Of a DNA stretch of 64,000 nt, positions 11,736-24,128 are shown in pieces (position 1 is the stretch's first letter; each line of letters opens with the position of its first letter). The notes beneath the pieces are model-generated. The model worked only from the letters and a program-made list of their open reading frames with translations. It searched no databases and had not been told where the DNA came from. The DNA lies in assembly GCA_034440615.1 (NCBI GenBank), contig JAOTOM010005141.1, positions 434,001 through 498,000 on the forward strand, in the 5' to 3' direction. The DNA comes from Ashinkailepas kermadecensis. Taxonomy: Eukaryota; Arthropoda; Thecostraca; Neolepadidae. A program made the translations under genes and the position numbers.

Positions 11736-12137
11736 AGCCCGCTCAAGTGGAGCGCAGCAAAAAGGCGCTGCACCACGTGCAGGGGTCGAGTCACGGCACG
11801 CTTCTGACCGCAGCGACCGCATGCATACACCCGCGCGCCTTCCATGGCCACTCATGCATTCTGCTGTCAGATAATGCCAATTTGCCGCTGCACAAAAGCT
11901 TTGTTAACGCGCCGCGTGATGTTGGGTGGGGAGCCGACGTGAGTGGCCAGGCCATACAACACCTGTCCCGGGAGATACCGTGTAGGAGACCGGGAGACCA
12001 GCACCGTGGCCAGTGTTGCCTTGACAATCTGCGAGAAACTGTGGAGAAACTGTGTGGACGGGCTCAGTATGTCATGACAATGCATGGAAGAGAAAGCACG
12101 TACAGGGCTGAGGTACAAATACCACTTAAAATGAAAC
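11736..12137. other. Unique spacer
   Basis: No recognised gene. An open frame of 192 codons spans the 26-bp and 66-bp arrays and this spacer, but shows no domain. Confidence 0.5.
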
Positions 12138-12414
12138 GGCGCGAGCGTGATGTTTCGCTGCCGGCAGGGAGCTGGCGCTGGCTGAACTAATCCAACCGGT
12201 TGAGGCGCGAGCGTGACGTTTCGCTGCCGGAAGGGAGCAGGCGCTGGCTGAACTAATCCCAACTGGTTGAGGCGCGAGCGTGATGTTTCGCTGCCGGCAG
12301 GGAGCAGGCGCTGGCTGAACTAATCCAACCGGTTGAGGCGCGAGCGTGATGTTTCGCTGCCGGCAGGGAGCAGGCGCTGGCTGAACTAATCCAACCGGTT
12401 GAGGCGCGAGCGAA
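12138..12414. repeat. 66-bp minisatellite, ~4.2 copies
   Basis: GGCGCGAGCGTGATGTTTCG starts at 12138, 12204, 12271, 12337 and (truncated) 12403. Copies are over 95% identical by eye. Confidence 0.95.
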
Positions 12415-14049
12415 ATGAGCTGCTTGGCAACCTACATTTCCTTTAAATACATTGCAATGCCTTAAAATTGCGTTGGATTGTGACAGATTGCGTCATAAAC
12501 GGTGTGTGCATTCTCAGTATTATTAAATGGAAAATACATTACCTCACCGTTTACCAGTGCTGCATGACTACATAATAAAAACCAAGCTAATCAGATTTCA
12601 TGAAGCATCCAAGCCCATCAATGTTCACATTTCGACATTCAAGTTTGATAACCATGTGGTGTCCCTGTTAAATCTTCACACTATCAGCCAATAGTATTGA
12701 GCGGAGATAAATGCAAAGCAAGCGAATGTCAGCATTATTTTCGTTGCGTAGCGTTGTTGCGCATTGTACTTACTTTTGCTCGTTTGTTGGTGATTTGTAA
12801 CTCATTGATACAACCCAATCTGAAGACGACGTACAGTCCAAAAGCAAGTATTGTAGCGCTTCAGGAGATGATGGATGTGGTCAGATTCCATGCCCACGTG
12901 CTCTGTGGGCCTGGCTCATGCTCGGTTGATGTGCCGCAGCATTTTGTATGTTTTTATTTTTGCTGCACTTTGCAGAGCGGGATCTTAGCCGATTTAGTGG
13001 TCGGCCGTTTTTCCCAGGTTCAGTGACTTGCTTTCGCTCCCATAGTAACCGCGAAGATGTTAGAATCAGTGCGATAATTCGGATTAAACTGGTCTACCCC
13101 CAAGCACGCTTATGTGTGTGCCAGATATAGTGCTGAAGCAAACTTCGTAGAATGCACAGCTATTCCAGTATTGCGTGACATCACATCGCTGCAGACAGGA
13201 CGATGCTCTCAACTGACGGCCGAGAATGACACGCAGTGCCTAAGTCTGCAGATAAGATTCACCGGGTAAAATTTATGGCCTAAATTTCTGACGGTTGGAA
13301 TAAATTTCGCCCCGCCGCGGTATCTCTTGTAATTATCTATCGCGCCGTGTGTAATCCGGCGTTTGACGGGCTCAGGGACACTCCTGCACTCCTGTGGCTG
13401 CGATTCGTTGCCAATTCAGGCCTTGGCACTAAACAATTGAGGCCAATAAATCTCGATTTCGGCTATGCGCCGTCTGCCGTGGCAGCTTTGTTGCCCGGCC
13501 TGGCCTCCCGGAAACAAAGCAGACCGCAATGAATCAGGCCCGGTGTACGGAACCGAACCGATTTGGCAAAAGTGCAATAAACGGTCGGCTTCGTGAAGTC
13601 AATTTGATGATGGTAAACGTCACACCCCTTCAGGTTGTGCAGCGCCACAGGCAGCCAATTATAATAATAAATGCTCTTATTTTCTCCATTTTCTTTGTTA
13701 GTTTGGTTATCTTTTTCTTGTTTTGCTCTTGTTCTGCTCACCAAATAATACCATACTATTCGGCAGAAGATGATGCAAATCATGCTGAAATGAAATTGCT
13801 GAAGCTAGTAGAAAGTGAAGAACTACACTGACCGGGTTTTGATGTACCATAGTAGATACGTAGAATTAAATGGGGATGCCGTGCTTACGATCCAGCCAAG
13901 GCAAATTTCATGTTCGCCTTCTCGATATTCCGGATGCCCGCACACCGGCATCAAAACGCAGCTGTCCAACAGCGGACGGAATGTGGAGAATTTGTTTCGA
14001 ACTTTGGCTTGCCTAATCTAATGGGGATGTCAGTCCCACAACATGCAAC
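12415..14049. other. Unique interval, no recognised gene
   Basis: Mostly AT-rich unique sequence with short unsupported ORFs. The middle part is listed separately as a regulatory candidate. Confidence 0.5.
13240..13620. promoter_or_regulatory. Candidate developmental enhancer-like block
   Basis: Within about 380 bp there are TTTATGGCC (posterior-Hox type) near 13273, GTAATTATC near 13330, GTAATCCGG (Otx/bicoid type) near 13353, ACAATTG near 13433, CCAATAAATC near 13442, AACAAAG (Sox type) near 13513 and GCAATAAA near 13574. The motif strings are observed; a regulatory role is inference. A similar GTAAATTTATGGC string occurs near 50901. Confidence 0.3.
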
Positions 14050-14052
14050 GGA

Positions 14053-14362
14053 TTGACGAGTCCACACACCCGCCCACGAATGGACGAGTCCACACACCCG
14101 CCCACGGATGGACGAGTCCACACACCCGCCCACGGACGGACGAGTCCACACACCCGCCCACGGACGGACGAGTCCACACACCCTCCCACGGACGGACGAG
14201 TCCACACACCCGCCCACGGACGGACGAGTCCACACACCCGCCCACGGACGGACGAGTCCACACACCCGCCCACGGACGGACGAGTCCACACACCCGCCCA
14301 CGGACGGACGAATCTACACACCCGCCCACAGACAGACGAGTCCACACACCCGCCCACGGGCG
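14053..14362. repeat. 28-bp minisatellite, ~11 copies
   Basis: GACGAGTCCACACACCCGCC followed by CACGGACG repeats every 28 bp. Flanking units are diverged. Frames of 90-259 codons across it are artefacts. Confidence 0.95.
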
Positions 14363-14682
14363 GCACACTTCTCCACATAGCGGACACAGGCCACTCCGGC
14401 ACAGCCTCGGGGTCAAATCTGCGCCCCGCCCCGGCTAGCCGTTGCTCCAGGCGTCACATCTGCACCCCCGCCCCGACCATCCGACGGCCGGGTCGCTCAT
14501 TATCGGTAAGCGATGGAAGCGGGGCATCCGATGGCCGTGATTTACGAGTGACGTCCGACTCGTCCATCTGCATTTGTATGAGCCGGCCGTGGGTGAGAGG
14601 CAGCGCCACCTCTCGAGAGCGCACTGGGCCGGCAGGCCGCTGGCTAAAGGCGGATGGACGTGCGGCGGACGAGCGGCGTGAA
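14363..14682. other. GC-rich unique spacer
   Basis: Nothing recognised. Confidence 0.5.
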
Positions 14683-14955
14683 CGAGTGGTGGAAGAGCGG
14701 TGGACGAGCAGTGGACGAGCAGTGGACGAGTGGCGGACGAGCGGTGGACGAGAAGCGGACGAGCGGCGGACGAGAAGCGGACGAGCGGCGGAAGAACGAC
14801 GGATGAGTAGTGGACGAGTAACGGACGAGTAGCAGACGAGTAGCGGACGAGCAACACAGACTAGTGGACGAGTGGCGGACGAGCTGTGGACGAGTGGCGG
14901 ACGAGCGGTGGACGAGTAGCGGACGAGTAGCGGACGAGTAGCGGACGACCGTACG
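14683..14955. repeat. 11-bp minisatellite, ~24 copies
   Basis: GAGCGGTGGAC / GAGTAGCGGAC-type 11-mers run head to tail. The central AGCGG, GGTGG and AGTGG positions vary while the GAG and GAC ends are conserved. Confidence 0.92.
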
Positions 14956-15264
14956 CAGTAGACTAACAATAACAATGCGATCAAGCGGAAGTGCAAAGGG
15001 CTGGTGTCGTACCTGACCAACAAGCAGTCACGCGGTAGCGCCAGTCACACAATAGACTCACAGTCGAGCGGTGGACGCCACATCACACCACGGCATGCAA
15101 TGCAACGGTCACGCAGCGGACCATTGGCCACCCGACAGACCGGTGGTCCCACAGTGCACCAGCGCGGTCACGAAGCACGCTCACGCGCTCGACAAACAGC
15201 CGGCCGGCGCGAGAGAGGCGCTTTCCCGGCGAGCCAGGTCAGCGCTGATGCATGGCGGACTGCC

Positions 15265-15625
15265 GCTCGGACGGAGTCCACTCGTCACACGGCTCGATTA
15301 GCATGACCTCCACCGGCAGCCGGAGCAGCCGGTGGACATTCTGGGACTGGTAGGTCGGAGCCTGTCACCTGCCACCTGCCTGCCACCTCACACTCGGACG
15401 GAATCCACTCGTCGCACAGCTTGATAAGTATGGCATCCACCGTCAGCCGGTGGAGCGGGTGAACGTTCTGGGACTGGCAAGTTCGAGCCTGCCACCTGCC
15501 ACCTGCTTGCCTGCCACCTCACACTCGGAGGGAATCCACTCGTCACACAACTCGACAAGCATGCCATACGCCGGTGGTTGGTGGAGCGGGTGGACATTCG
15601 GGGACTGGCTCTGGCCCGCACCAGG
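15265..15625. repeat. ~130-bp tandem repeat, about 2.8 copies
   Basis: GGAATCCACTCGTC (or GGAGTCC) begins units near 15275, 15401 and 15532. Each is followed by an AGC-ATG-rich part, GGTGGA and TTCTGGGACTGG. Copies differ by substitutions and small gaps. Confidence 0.88.
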
Positions 15626-15963
15626 TCGCCGACCCGCCAGGCAGCCGAGTCCCACATCGCACCGCACGACCTCGCGGTCGGCTTTGATGTTTCTCCAGAT
15701 AACTCACGTCTGAGGAGTACGGTCGGACCGGCACCGACTGTTCCACACTCATATGATCTCATCTCATGCCAGCGACGCTCTCAATGCCGGTGACTTAACC
15801 CAGGGTACGTATCGGCTTCAACAAAGAACACGGATCCAGAAGATGAAGCGAAGCCGCCCAGAAGACCTCCGGTGTTGCAGACCCGGACAAAAATGTTCTG
15901 ATCTGGTAGTGTTGGGCTGCAACAGCTGCAGTGAGTGGGCCGACAGGCACCGGCGGCCATACA
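15626..15963. other. Unique spacer
   Basis: Nothing recognised. Confidence 0.5.
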
Positions 15964-16227
15964 GGGGGTCGGAGAGCGACCAACACAGAGGCAGCGAGAC
16001 ACCCAACAGCACAGCGAGACAGCAAAGCACCGACAGGTCACCGGCCATGCAGGGGGTCGGAGAGCGACCAACACAGAGGCAGCGAGACACCCAACAGCAC
16101 AGCGACACAGCAAAGCACCGACAGGTCACCGGCCATGCAGGGGGTCGGAGAGCGACCAACACAGAGGCAGCGAAACACCCAACAGCACAGCGACACAGCA
16201 ACGAGAGCGACATACATAGACACAGCA
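15964..16227. repeat. 88-bp tandem repeat, 3 copies
   Basis: GGGGGTCGGAGAGCGACCAA begins at 15964, 16052 and 16140, exact 88-bp spacing, with only a few substitutions. The units include AGCGACACAGC, which is also the core of the following 37-bp array. Confidence 0.95.
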
Positions 16228-16229
16228 AC

Positions 16230-16940
16230 ACTCGTCCTGACACAGCGACACAGCGACAATGGTGACCCGTCGTTCTGCGACAGAGGCAGTGACACAGGAC
16301 CGGACACAGCGACAAGGGTGACACACGGCCCAACATACCGACACAGCCAGAACAATGACACACCGTTCTGAAATAGCGACACCCGTCCTGACGCAGCGAC
16401 ACAACGACAAGAGTGACACACCGTCCAGGATAGCGACACAGCGACAAAAGTGACACACGGTCCAAGATAGCGACATACAGCGACACAGCAGACGCAAGGT
16501 CCTAAGATAGCGACACAGCGACAATGGTGACACCCGTCCCGTCATAGCGACACAGCGACAAGAGTGACACCCGTGACTCGCGACACAGCGACAAGGAGTG
16601 ACACCCGGCCCAACATAGCGACACAGCCAGAACAGTGACACACCGTCCTGACATAGCGACACAGCGACAAGAGTGACACCCGTCCCGACATAGCGACACA
16701 GCGACAAGAGTGACACCCGTCCCGACATAGCGACACAGCGACAAGAGTGACACCCGTCCCGACATAGCGACACAACGACAAGAGTGACACACCGTCCAGG
16801 ATAGCGACACAGCGACAAAAGTGACACACGGTCCAAGATAGCGACACAGCGACAAGAGTGACGCAAGTCCCAACATAGCGACACAGCGACAAGAGTGACA
16901 CCCGTCCCGACATAGCGACACACACAGACAGCGACACCCG
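16230..16940. repeat. 37-bp minisatellite, ~18 copies, partly degenerate
   Basis: CATAGCGACACAGCGACAAG plus AGTGACACCCGTCCCGA repeats every 37 bp (for example 16681, 16718, 16755). It appears to have grown out of the AGCGACACAGC part of the neighbouring 88-bp unit. Confidence 0.93.
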
Positions 16941-17439
16941 TCGCGACTGACGTGATCGAGGTCAGTGTGCTTCAGACTTGGGACCGGGTCACCACTCACG
17001 TGCCTGTGGGCCATCGTCGGCTCAGGAACGCAGACCAGTTGAGCCGTGGACTCACGTTCGGATCCATTGCTTAGCCTGTTCGAAGGCTTTCTTATTTTCC
17101 TCCATCTCAATTAAATTCTCTGGGTGTGCTTTCTATATTACTACATAATTCAGTCTATTAAAGTTTGCTTAGTTTCCCTTCCCTGCCTCTCCACCTAACA
17201 GGCTGCGTGTTTTGTATTGCTGGTGTCACCTGCGGTCACAAGAGCCGACCTCAGCCGGAGGTTGACTCACTTGTAGCTTAAATTCGGCGAGCTCAGCTGC
17301 CACACCACCGAATGTGCCAGCTGGGAGCCCAAACTCAGTCACTTCATCTTCCCTGGCACTATGGAAGATGAAGCCTGTCTCACTGCTTGCTGGCTGGCTC
17401 GTCGCAATGCAGGAGCCGAAGCAAGGTCAGACTGAGGTC
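16941..17439. other. Unique spacer
   Basis: No recognised gene or TE. Confidence 0.5.
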
Positions 17440-18206
17440 ACCAGCACCACTCTGGGAGCAGGTAAGGTCAGAGGACGCTCGGCCACCAGGACTACTCTGT
17501 GAGCAGGTAAGGTCGGCGGACGCTCGGCCACCAGCACCACTCTGCGGACAGGTGAGGTCAGGGGTTGCTCGGCCACCAGCACCACTCTGAGATCCGGTGA
17601 GGTCAGAGGATGCTCGGCCACCAGCACCACTCTGAGATCTGGTGAGGTCAGAGGATGATCGGCCACTAGCACCACTCTGAGATCCAGTGAGGTCAGAGGA
17701 TGCTCGGCCACCAGCACCACTCTGAGATCCGGCGAGGTCAGAGGATGATCGGCCACTAGCACCACTCTGAGATCCGGTGAGGTCAGAGGATGCTCGGCCA
17801 CCAGCACCACTCTGAGATCTGGCGAGGTCAGAGGATGATCGGCCACTAGCACCACTCTGCGGACAGGTGAGGTCAGGGGTTGCTCGGCCACCAGCACCAC
17901 TCTGAGATCCGGTGAGGTCAGAGGATGCTCGGCCACCAGCACCACTCTGAGATCTGGCGAGGTCAGAGGATGATCGGCCACTAGCACCACTCTGAGATCC
18001 GGTGAGGTCAGTGGATGCTCGGCCACCAGCACCACTCTGAGATCCGGCGAGGTCAGAGGACGCACGGCCACCAGCACCACTCTGAGATCTGGCGAGGTCA
18101 GAGGACGCTCGGCCACCAGCACCACTCTGCGGACAGGTGAGGTCAGAGGATGCTCGGCCACCAGCACCACTCTGAGATCCGGTGAGGTCAGAGGACGCAC
18201 GGCCAC
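17440..18206. repeat. 45-bp minisatellite, ~17 copies
   Basis: Units start ACCACTCTGAGATCC, then GGTGAGGTCAGAGGATGCTC, then GGCCACCAGC. Spacing is exactly 45 bp. Because 45 is a multiple of 3, a 276-codon minus-strand frame encodes a perfect 15-residue repeat, but a second minus frame is equally open, so coding is not supported. Higher-order structure is visible: ATGATCGGCCACTAG and ATGCTCGGCCACCAG variants tend to alternate. Confidence 0.95.
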
Positions 18207-19774
18207 CCACTACACGGCAATAGAGCTGTTGTCGACGTTAGCGCTGAAGCCGTCGGCACTGCCCTTACAAGCCTGTGTCATACACGATCCAATCTCCGAG
18301 TAAGGCTTAACGACCCATGGTTGAATTAACGTTAACAAATTCTATATCGATGCATCAAAATACTAATGATCCCTGTGCCACCGTGATCCCTGATCGATGA
18401 CAAAGCACGAACGCGCAGATTACAGAAGGACCGCCTCCAATGCCCGGCGTACGGTGGAGGCCGGAGGGCTGTTCTCGGGATGGAGGCGGCTTGGAAATGA
18501 AGCTGGGAAGACACGTCGACTATATGGTTAGACGACTTTCGAACGCATTTTTTGGAAATTTACAGACTCGTAGTAACTATTGGACCTTTGCTGGCGTTAT
18601 TCCGCAAATGATCACGGTCTATGCACCCAAAACATGCCTCCAGCAGCCTGTTTTTGTAAGCGAACTGATCGGTGAGGCTGGCAATTACCTGGCTGATGTT
18701 TACAGTCAGCCTTCACAATGAGCGCCGCAGACACGGGACACCGAACAAACTTCCCGGATAACTTAATTAGCGGATCGTGCGAGTTCCTGTTTTGGGAAGA
18801 CGGTCTCGCTCCCCTGAAGCGGCACTGATTGCTTACTTCGGCTGACGTCAGCTGGAATCGGGAAGCAGAGTAGGTCACATGTTCTCCTTCCCCGCTCCTC
18901 GCGAGGAAGGAATTCACAGCCCAAAACAGTCCAATCAGAGGCTGTTAACTTATTCCGTGATCGGCGGGAAGCATTGATCAACTCTGTTCTCGGTGTTACG
19001 CCCGTCATTCTCGGCACCTTGCACGCCGTACTTCACAGTGTACATACCTTGGTTTCGCCTTGTGGTGCGGCGGTGAAGCTGTACTTATCAAACCACGGTA
19101 CCCCAGTTGGACCTAGCGACTGCCGATAGAATTGCTCGAGTGCGACCTATAATTATCACATTTATCACCAGGCAACGCCTTCAACCCGACGAAAGTGAAC
19201 ACAGATGGTGTCACGAAGTCTTGGAGGGAAAGGGTCCCGCAAAATGTGCATAATACCATAGCATAATTTCGGAGCGCTTGCTTCGAACGGTGACAACGCT
19301 CGTTTGAAAGGGTGGCGCCGCTTGCGGTTACGAAATGTCGAAAATCATTGTAAGCAAGAGAGAAGACAGACACGGTCAGAGTACACAACCTGTTGCAAAG
19401 AAATACGCGACCGACAGCAAGAAGGCAGACTTTTGATACCATGCGCTTGACTTTCGGAAACCAGACACAATGCAGTTTTCAAGTTGCATGCATCAGCTTC
19501 AGCAGCACCTGTCACTTCCTGGAAACGACACTGCTAGGCTGTGCACGGAAAACAATCCGCCTCATTTCACTTGAGTCCACCCAGCATACCAAATCCCTTC
19601 CGACTCGAGCCCAGTTGGCACGACAGAGCACTGCCGCGCCTGTGACCGTCGGTGGCCATAAAAAGAAGGGCGCTAACAGGATTAGCGAATCAGACGGCAC
19701 GGGAGACGCCAGGCCGCCGCACCGGAAGTCATGTGCCCGGGAAAAACGGCGTCCCGTCAGTTGGTGGGTGCACG
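18207..19774. other. Unique interval without recognised gene
   Basis: A diverged single copy of the window's first minisatellite lies near 18410-18480. The rest is unique; frames of 90-230 codons show no domain. Confidence 0.5.
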
Positions 19775-20092
19775 CCGGTGCCGACGGCAGCAGCAGTCCT
19801 GCTCTACAGTCAGTGGGGATTACCACACCCCGGTGCCGACGGCAGCAGCAGTCCTGCTCTACAGTCAGTGGGGATTACCACACGCCGGTGCCGACGGCAG
19901 CGGCAGTCCTGCTCTACGCTCAGTGGGGATTACCACACACACACAGTTCGATCGCAGTGGGGATTACCACACACTCAGTTCCATCCCAGTGGGGATTACC
20001 ATACGCTCAGACCCATTCCAAGAGGGATTACCACACGCTCAGTCCCATCCCAGTGGGGAATAGCACACACTCAGTCCCATCGACCCGGTGAC
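19775..20092. repeat. Composite minisatellite (57-bp then ~33-bp units)
   Basis: Three units of CGGTGCCGACGGCAGCAGCA, GTCCTGCTCTACAGTC, AGTGGGGATTACCACAC are followed by about five shorter units that keep CAGTGGGGATTACCACAC but replace the rest with CTCAGTCCCATC. The array switches unit in the middle. Confidence 0.9.
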
Positions 20093-20855
20093 TGAACAAG
20101 GATTTGGTCGACTCGGTTCATGGATGTAGCAGCGGGGCAGCTTGGCTGGATGCATTTATTTATTTACATACATATATATATATATATATACCCGTGTGAC
20201 CTGACTATGTTAACCTTCCCGGGGTGAGAGAAGGTCAGGATAGAGAAGGCAAGCTTGGTCACATCTACTTCCACTCCTTTTTTCTCTCGTCGGACAGATT
20301 CCGCCAAATATTAGTGCACATGTTGTCCTGGAACAATCTCGGACTGATAGTGAAACCAGTCATATGGTGGGAAATTTCCAAGACCACTATCCGGGGGTGT
20401 CTGAAAATCGTCGCGGAGGGGGGAATGCATGGAGGCAATGGCGGTGTCGAAATCGATTGGGAGACCTTATGGTCCTATGCTGGAAGTGAAATTGTTGGGA
20501 ATGGGTGCTTAGTCAACATTGATGGGGGTGCAGATAATGACTTCACAAATGTGTTAAATCAAGACATGCCGACTTCCCGGCATGTTGTTCGGTATTTTAT
20601 AAGATATTATGACATATGATATATGATATATGACGGGTTATATACCAGATATTTAAGATACGAAGTGATATAATAACATGATATATTAATAAACACATAA
20701 TATAATAGTAATAGCATGATATAAATATAATGTGTATATTTATACAGAAACGTAATCGCGTTGCTGACCGATGGCGTTGCTAGTGTATGCAGTGTATGTT
20801 GATAGGTAGGCAATGACCATGAGCACCACGCGTCATCCATTTATGCAAAGGGCGT
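20093..20855. other. Unique interval with short (TA)n and AT-rich palindromes
   Basis: A short (TA)n lies at about 20167-20190. An uninterrupted 131-codon frame (20224-20619, +) shows no domain I recognise. At 20608-20740 GATATATGATATATGA-type text forms overlapping AT-rich palindromes. Confidence 0.45.
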
Positions 20856-21753
20856 ATGTCACGACATATAGTGTCACTGACCAGGATATTTAGGAGCCCT
20901 ATCCACAGATGCCTGTTGCCTGCAGAATTCTGCTTCAAAGCTGGCGGAAGTTCTCACGATTTGGTGGCGACATACCTACATGGTAAAACGGGTCGACATT
21001 GTTCGACACCTGCAATTTGCTGGAGTGGCACATCTCTGAGGGTGACCGCTGGACCCTGGTCAATACTCAGCGGCTCTGCGACTCCACACAGCCCACTCAC
21101 CTTTAGAATGACAAAATCCATGCTCGGTGGGGGTGGGTATGGGCCTGCCCGGGTCGGTCGTGTGCCCCTGTCGTGGCTCCTGCGGACCCTTCAGCTGACG
21201 CTACCGACGCTCGTCGGCGATGCGTCTTCCGGCCGTGCCAGGGGACACGCGCGCCGACGCTGAGGAACTTCTGCGGCGCCCTCGCCGCCACCGAACCTCA
21301 GCTTGCGCGCCGACCCACACCTCACCCCTCCGCCCGCGCCGCCACAATAACACGGCCGGCCGGGCGGCGGCCTACCGCCGGCCCGCCCTAGTTCGGCGGG
21401 CCGCCACCAGGGTTCGGTGTCAGCAGGGTTCGGCCCCGACTTCCAACAGCCCGGGATCGGGTGTAGGTATTTGGCGTCTGGGAAATGTGAATCTCAGTTG
21501 TGCCGAAGTAGATCTCGTTCCCTTCATTTCGACAAAAAAATAATTATTTGTTGTGCATATTTATCGAAGACCCACGCTTGTAGCAAATTTGGTCCCATCA
21601 ACTTTATTTTGCGTTCCTTAAATTCTTGTCCCGTGAATTTCGAAGCTAAGAGCAAGCCGATGGTCTCGACTCAACAGCAAGCTATCGTGGCAAATGTTGA
21701 CATTAGCTTAATGATTAATGAACACGCGGAGGTATCTAAGCGCATATATGCCA
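20856..21753. other. Unique interval with GC-rich island 21170-21430
   Basis: CpG-dense between 21170 and 21430, then abruptly AT-rich. No coding similarity was recognised. Confidence 0.5.
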
Positions 21754-22132
<379 letters not shown>

Positions 22133-23861
22133 CGCATACAGGTACGAGACATGGGCTCACTCACATCTGTATATGATGCACATGCTTGTGAATAGTGCTG
22201 CTATTTCACATACCTATCATGTTGGCGCGTGTGAATGGCGTGAATGTTACACCCAGCTAGCAGTGTCACAGAGCAGATTATTGCTGTTATTGTTATTGAT
22301 ATTTTCACCATCTCTAGTTGCTCCGAGGTGTTCGCTGTATGCGATACGAGTCACGCATGCTGCACACCCTTGCAATTTGGGGACCAGGCAGAATACTACA
22401 GAACTAGCTTCCAATCAATCCGAGGTTGCTCGATAAGCGCTCAAGTAAATCATCCACAGGCACATTTCACGCTTGCATCACGGATAATCTAGACAAGGAT
22501 GAGCAGATACATGCAAACCACTATAATGAACTCCAGACTTTGTATTGGAACGCATAGCATGTATAAACCGTAGGCAATACGTACAACAGACAATTGTGTT
22601 CCTGTATGATTATTGGAATCAATCATCAAGAGGAATTATAGTTGGCGACGAGTGGACACTTTGAGCTATGGTTGGATGCAAGCGACCTGTCGGTAGTTTG
22701 GCAGTTCTCCCACGGGATGGATATTGGGTACGCAGCTATACGGGCTGGGTAGGCCTAGCAGGAGCCGGAGCAGAGACGTGCCGGTGTCGCCCGGACTTCC
22801 GCTGCGGTGTTATCAGGGTCCTATGCTTTTGGTGGGGCCTTGGCGCCGCCATCTTTGTCTTGGCCCCACCAACTTCTTGCTCTCTTAGGATGGGACCCGA
22901 TGGGGTGGGCGTCATCAGCCCAGTTAGCAGCACTCGTTTTCCTCCATGCATTGATTTATTTATTATTTGGGTTTGAGGGCGCGCCGACTACAGGGTCATT
23001 TGGCGCGTCGTGTCCATGCATTTGGCCACACCAGCAATGTTCAGCAACCTTTCCACCGATGGGTGTCACCACACCATACTGCTGGTGTTGGCCATTCATC
23101 ATCAGTGTTGGCGTGTTGCGGACGACCTCCACGCTCCATTACTGGTCGGCAGCTGACATTTTTGTGCGTTGTGTTTACTCCCAGACCCTCAGACCTCAGA
23201 GGCTCAGCGCCTCAGAGCCGGGCCCGTTGCCGACACAACGGCGCCGGGCCGCCGCTTCAGCCGGCGAATTTGGCCGTCATTGCAGGACTTAAATGCCGCT
23301 CGGTTCTCGCCAACACTCACCGCGGTCTGGAGTGTCGGAGAGGCCCATCGTCGCCCGGAAATTGGTCCGTCCTCCCTCCGCACCGGCCCTCGCCGCTGTG
23401 CCAGAGAAGGGGGGGGGGGAGGGGGGGGGAGGGCACAAAGGCCGGTCGCCGCCGCCCGACTTCGTGTTTGAACGTGCGATTTGGCCGAGGTTCGGTGGGG
23501 CGGGTCCCCGGGGGAGGCTATTGGACGTGGAAGACTGAGCGTACTGAGCAGCTGTCGCCGGTTCGTCGGCGTCGTGCTCTGATGCTACCAGACCTGCACC
23601 GGCCGAAACTGCATTGATTAATTGCCATCGTTAAAATTCCAGCATCAGAGAGTAGTCTTACGTGTAGCGGGATGACGAGTCAGAGGAATCGATTTGGAAA
23701 GCGTACTGGATAAACTTGCTATGCCACACTAACCTATCGCCCCAGATACGAGAGGCGAAACTCTTCTGGAGAGTCACGTAACAGCTGGGTATCACCCATA
23801 TATCTCTGCATCTGTTGTGTGCCAGATGCTGGCGATGTCATGGACGTCACCTCCTAGCAGG
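22133..23861. other. Unique interval, partly GC-rich
   Basis: No gene recognised. It contains an 11-bp-armed inverted repeat (TTGGTGGGGCC at 22829 and its complement at 22862) whose loop holds GCCGCCATCTTTG, a YY1-like site, and a G-run near 23410. Confidence 0.5.
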
Positions 23862-24128
23862 GTTACCCTCCACATCAGCATTACAGGATTCCCCTTCACA
23901 CCAGCATTCAATGGATTATCCTACACCAGGACTACTCTTCACACCAGCATTACATAACTACCCTCCACACAAGCACTACAGGTATGCCCTCCAGACCAGA
24001 ATTGCAAGATTACCCCCACACCAGCATCACAGGATTACCCTCCACGTCAGCATCACAGGATTACCCTCCACGTCAGCATTACAGGATTACCCTCCACGTC
24101 AGCATTACAGTATGGCCCTTCACACTAA
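23862..24128. repeat. 26-bp minisatellite, ~10 copies
   Basis: GATTACCCTCCACGTCAGCA plus TTACAG recurs every 26 bp at the right end and becomes more diverged to the left. Confidence 0.9.

Noticed and set aside
17380..18210. 276-codon minus-strand protein with perfect 15-residue repeats
   Set aside because: A second minus frame of 259 codons is equally open over the same 45-bp repeat; no start context or unique domain supports a gene.
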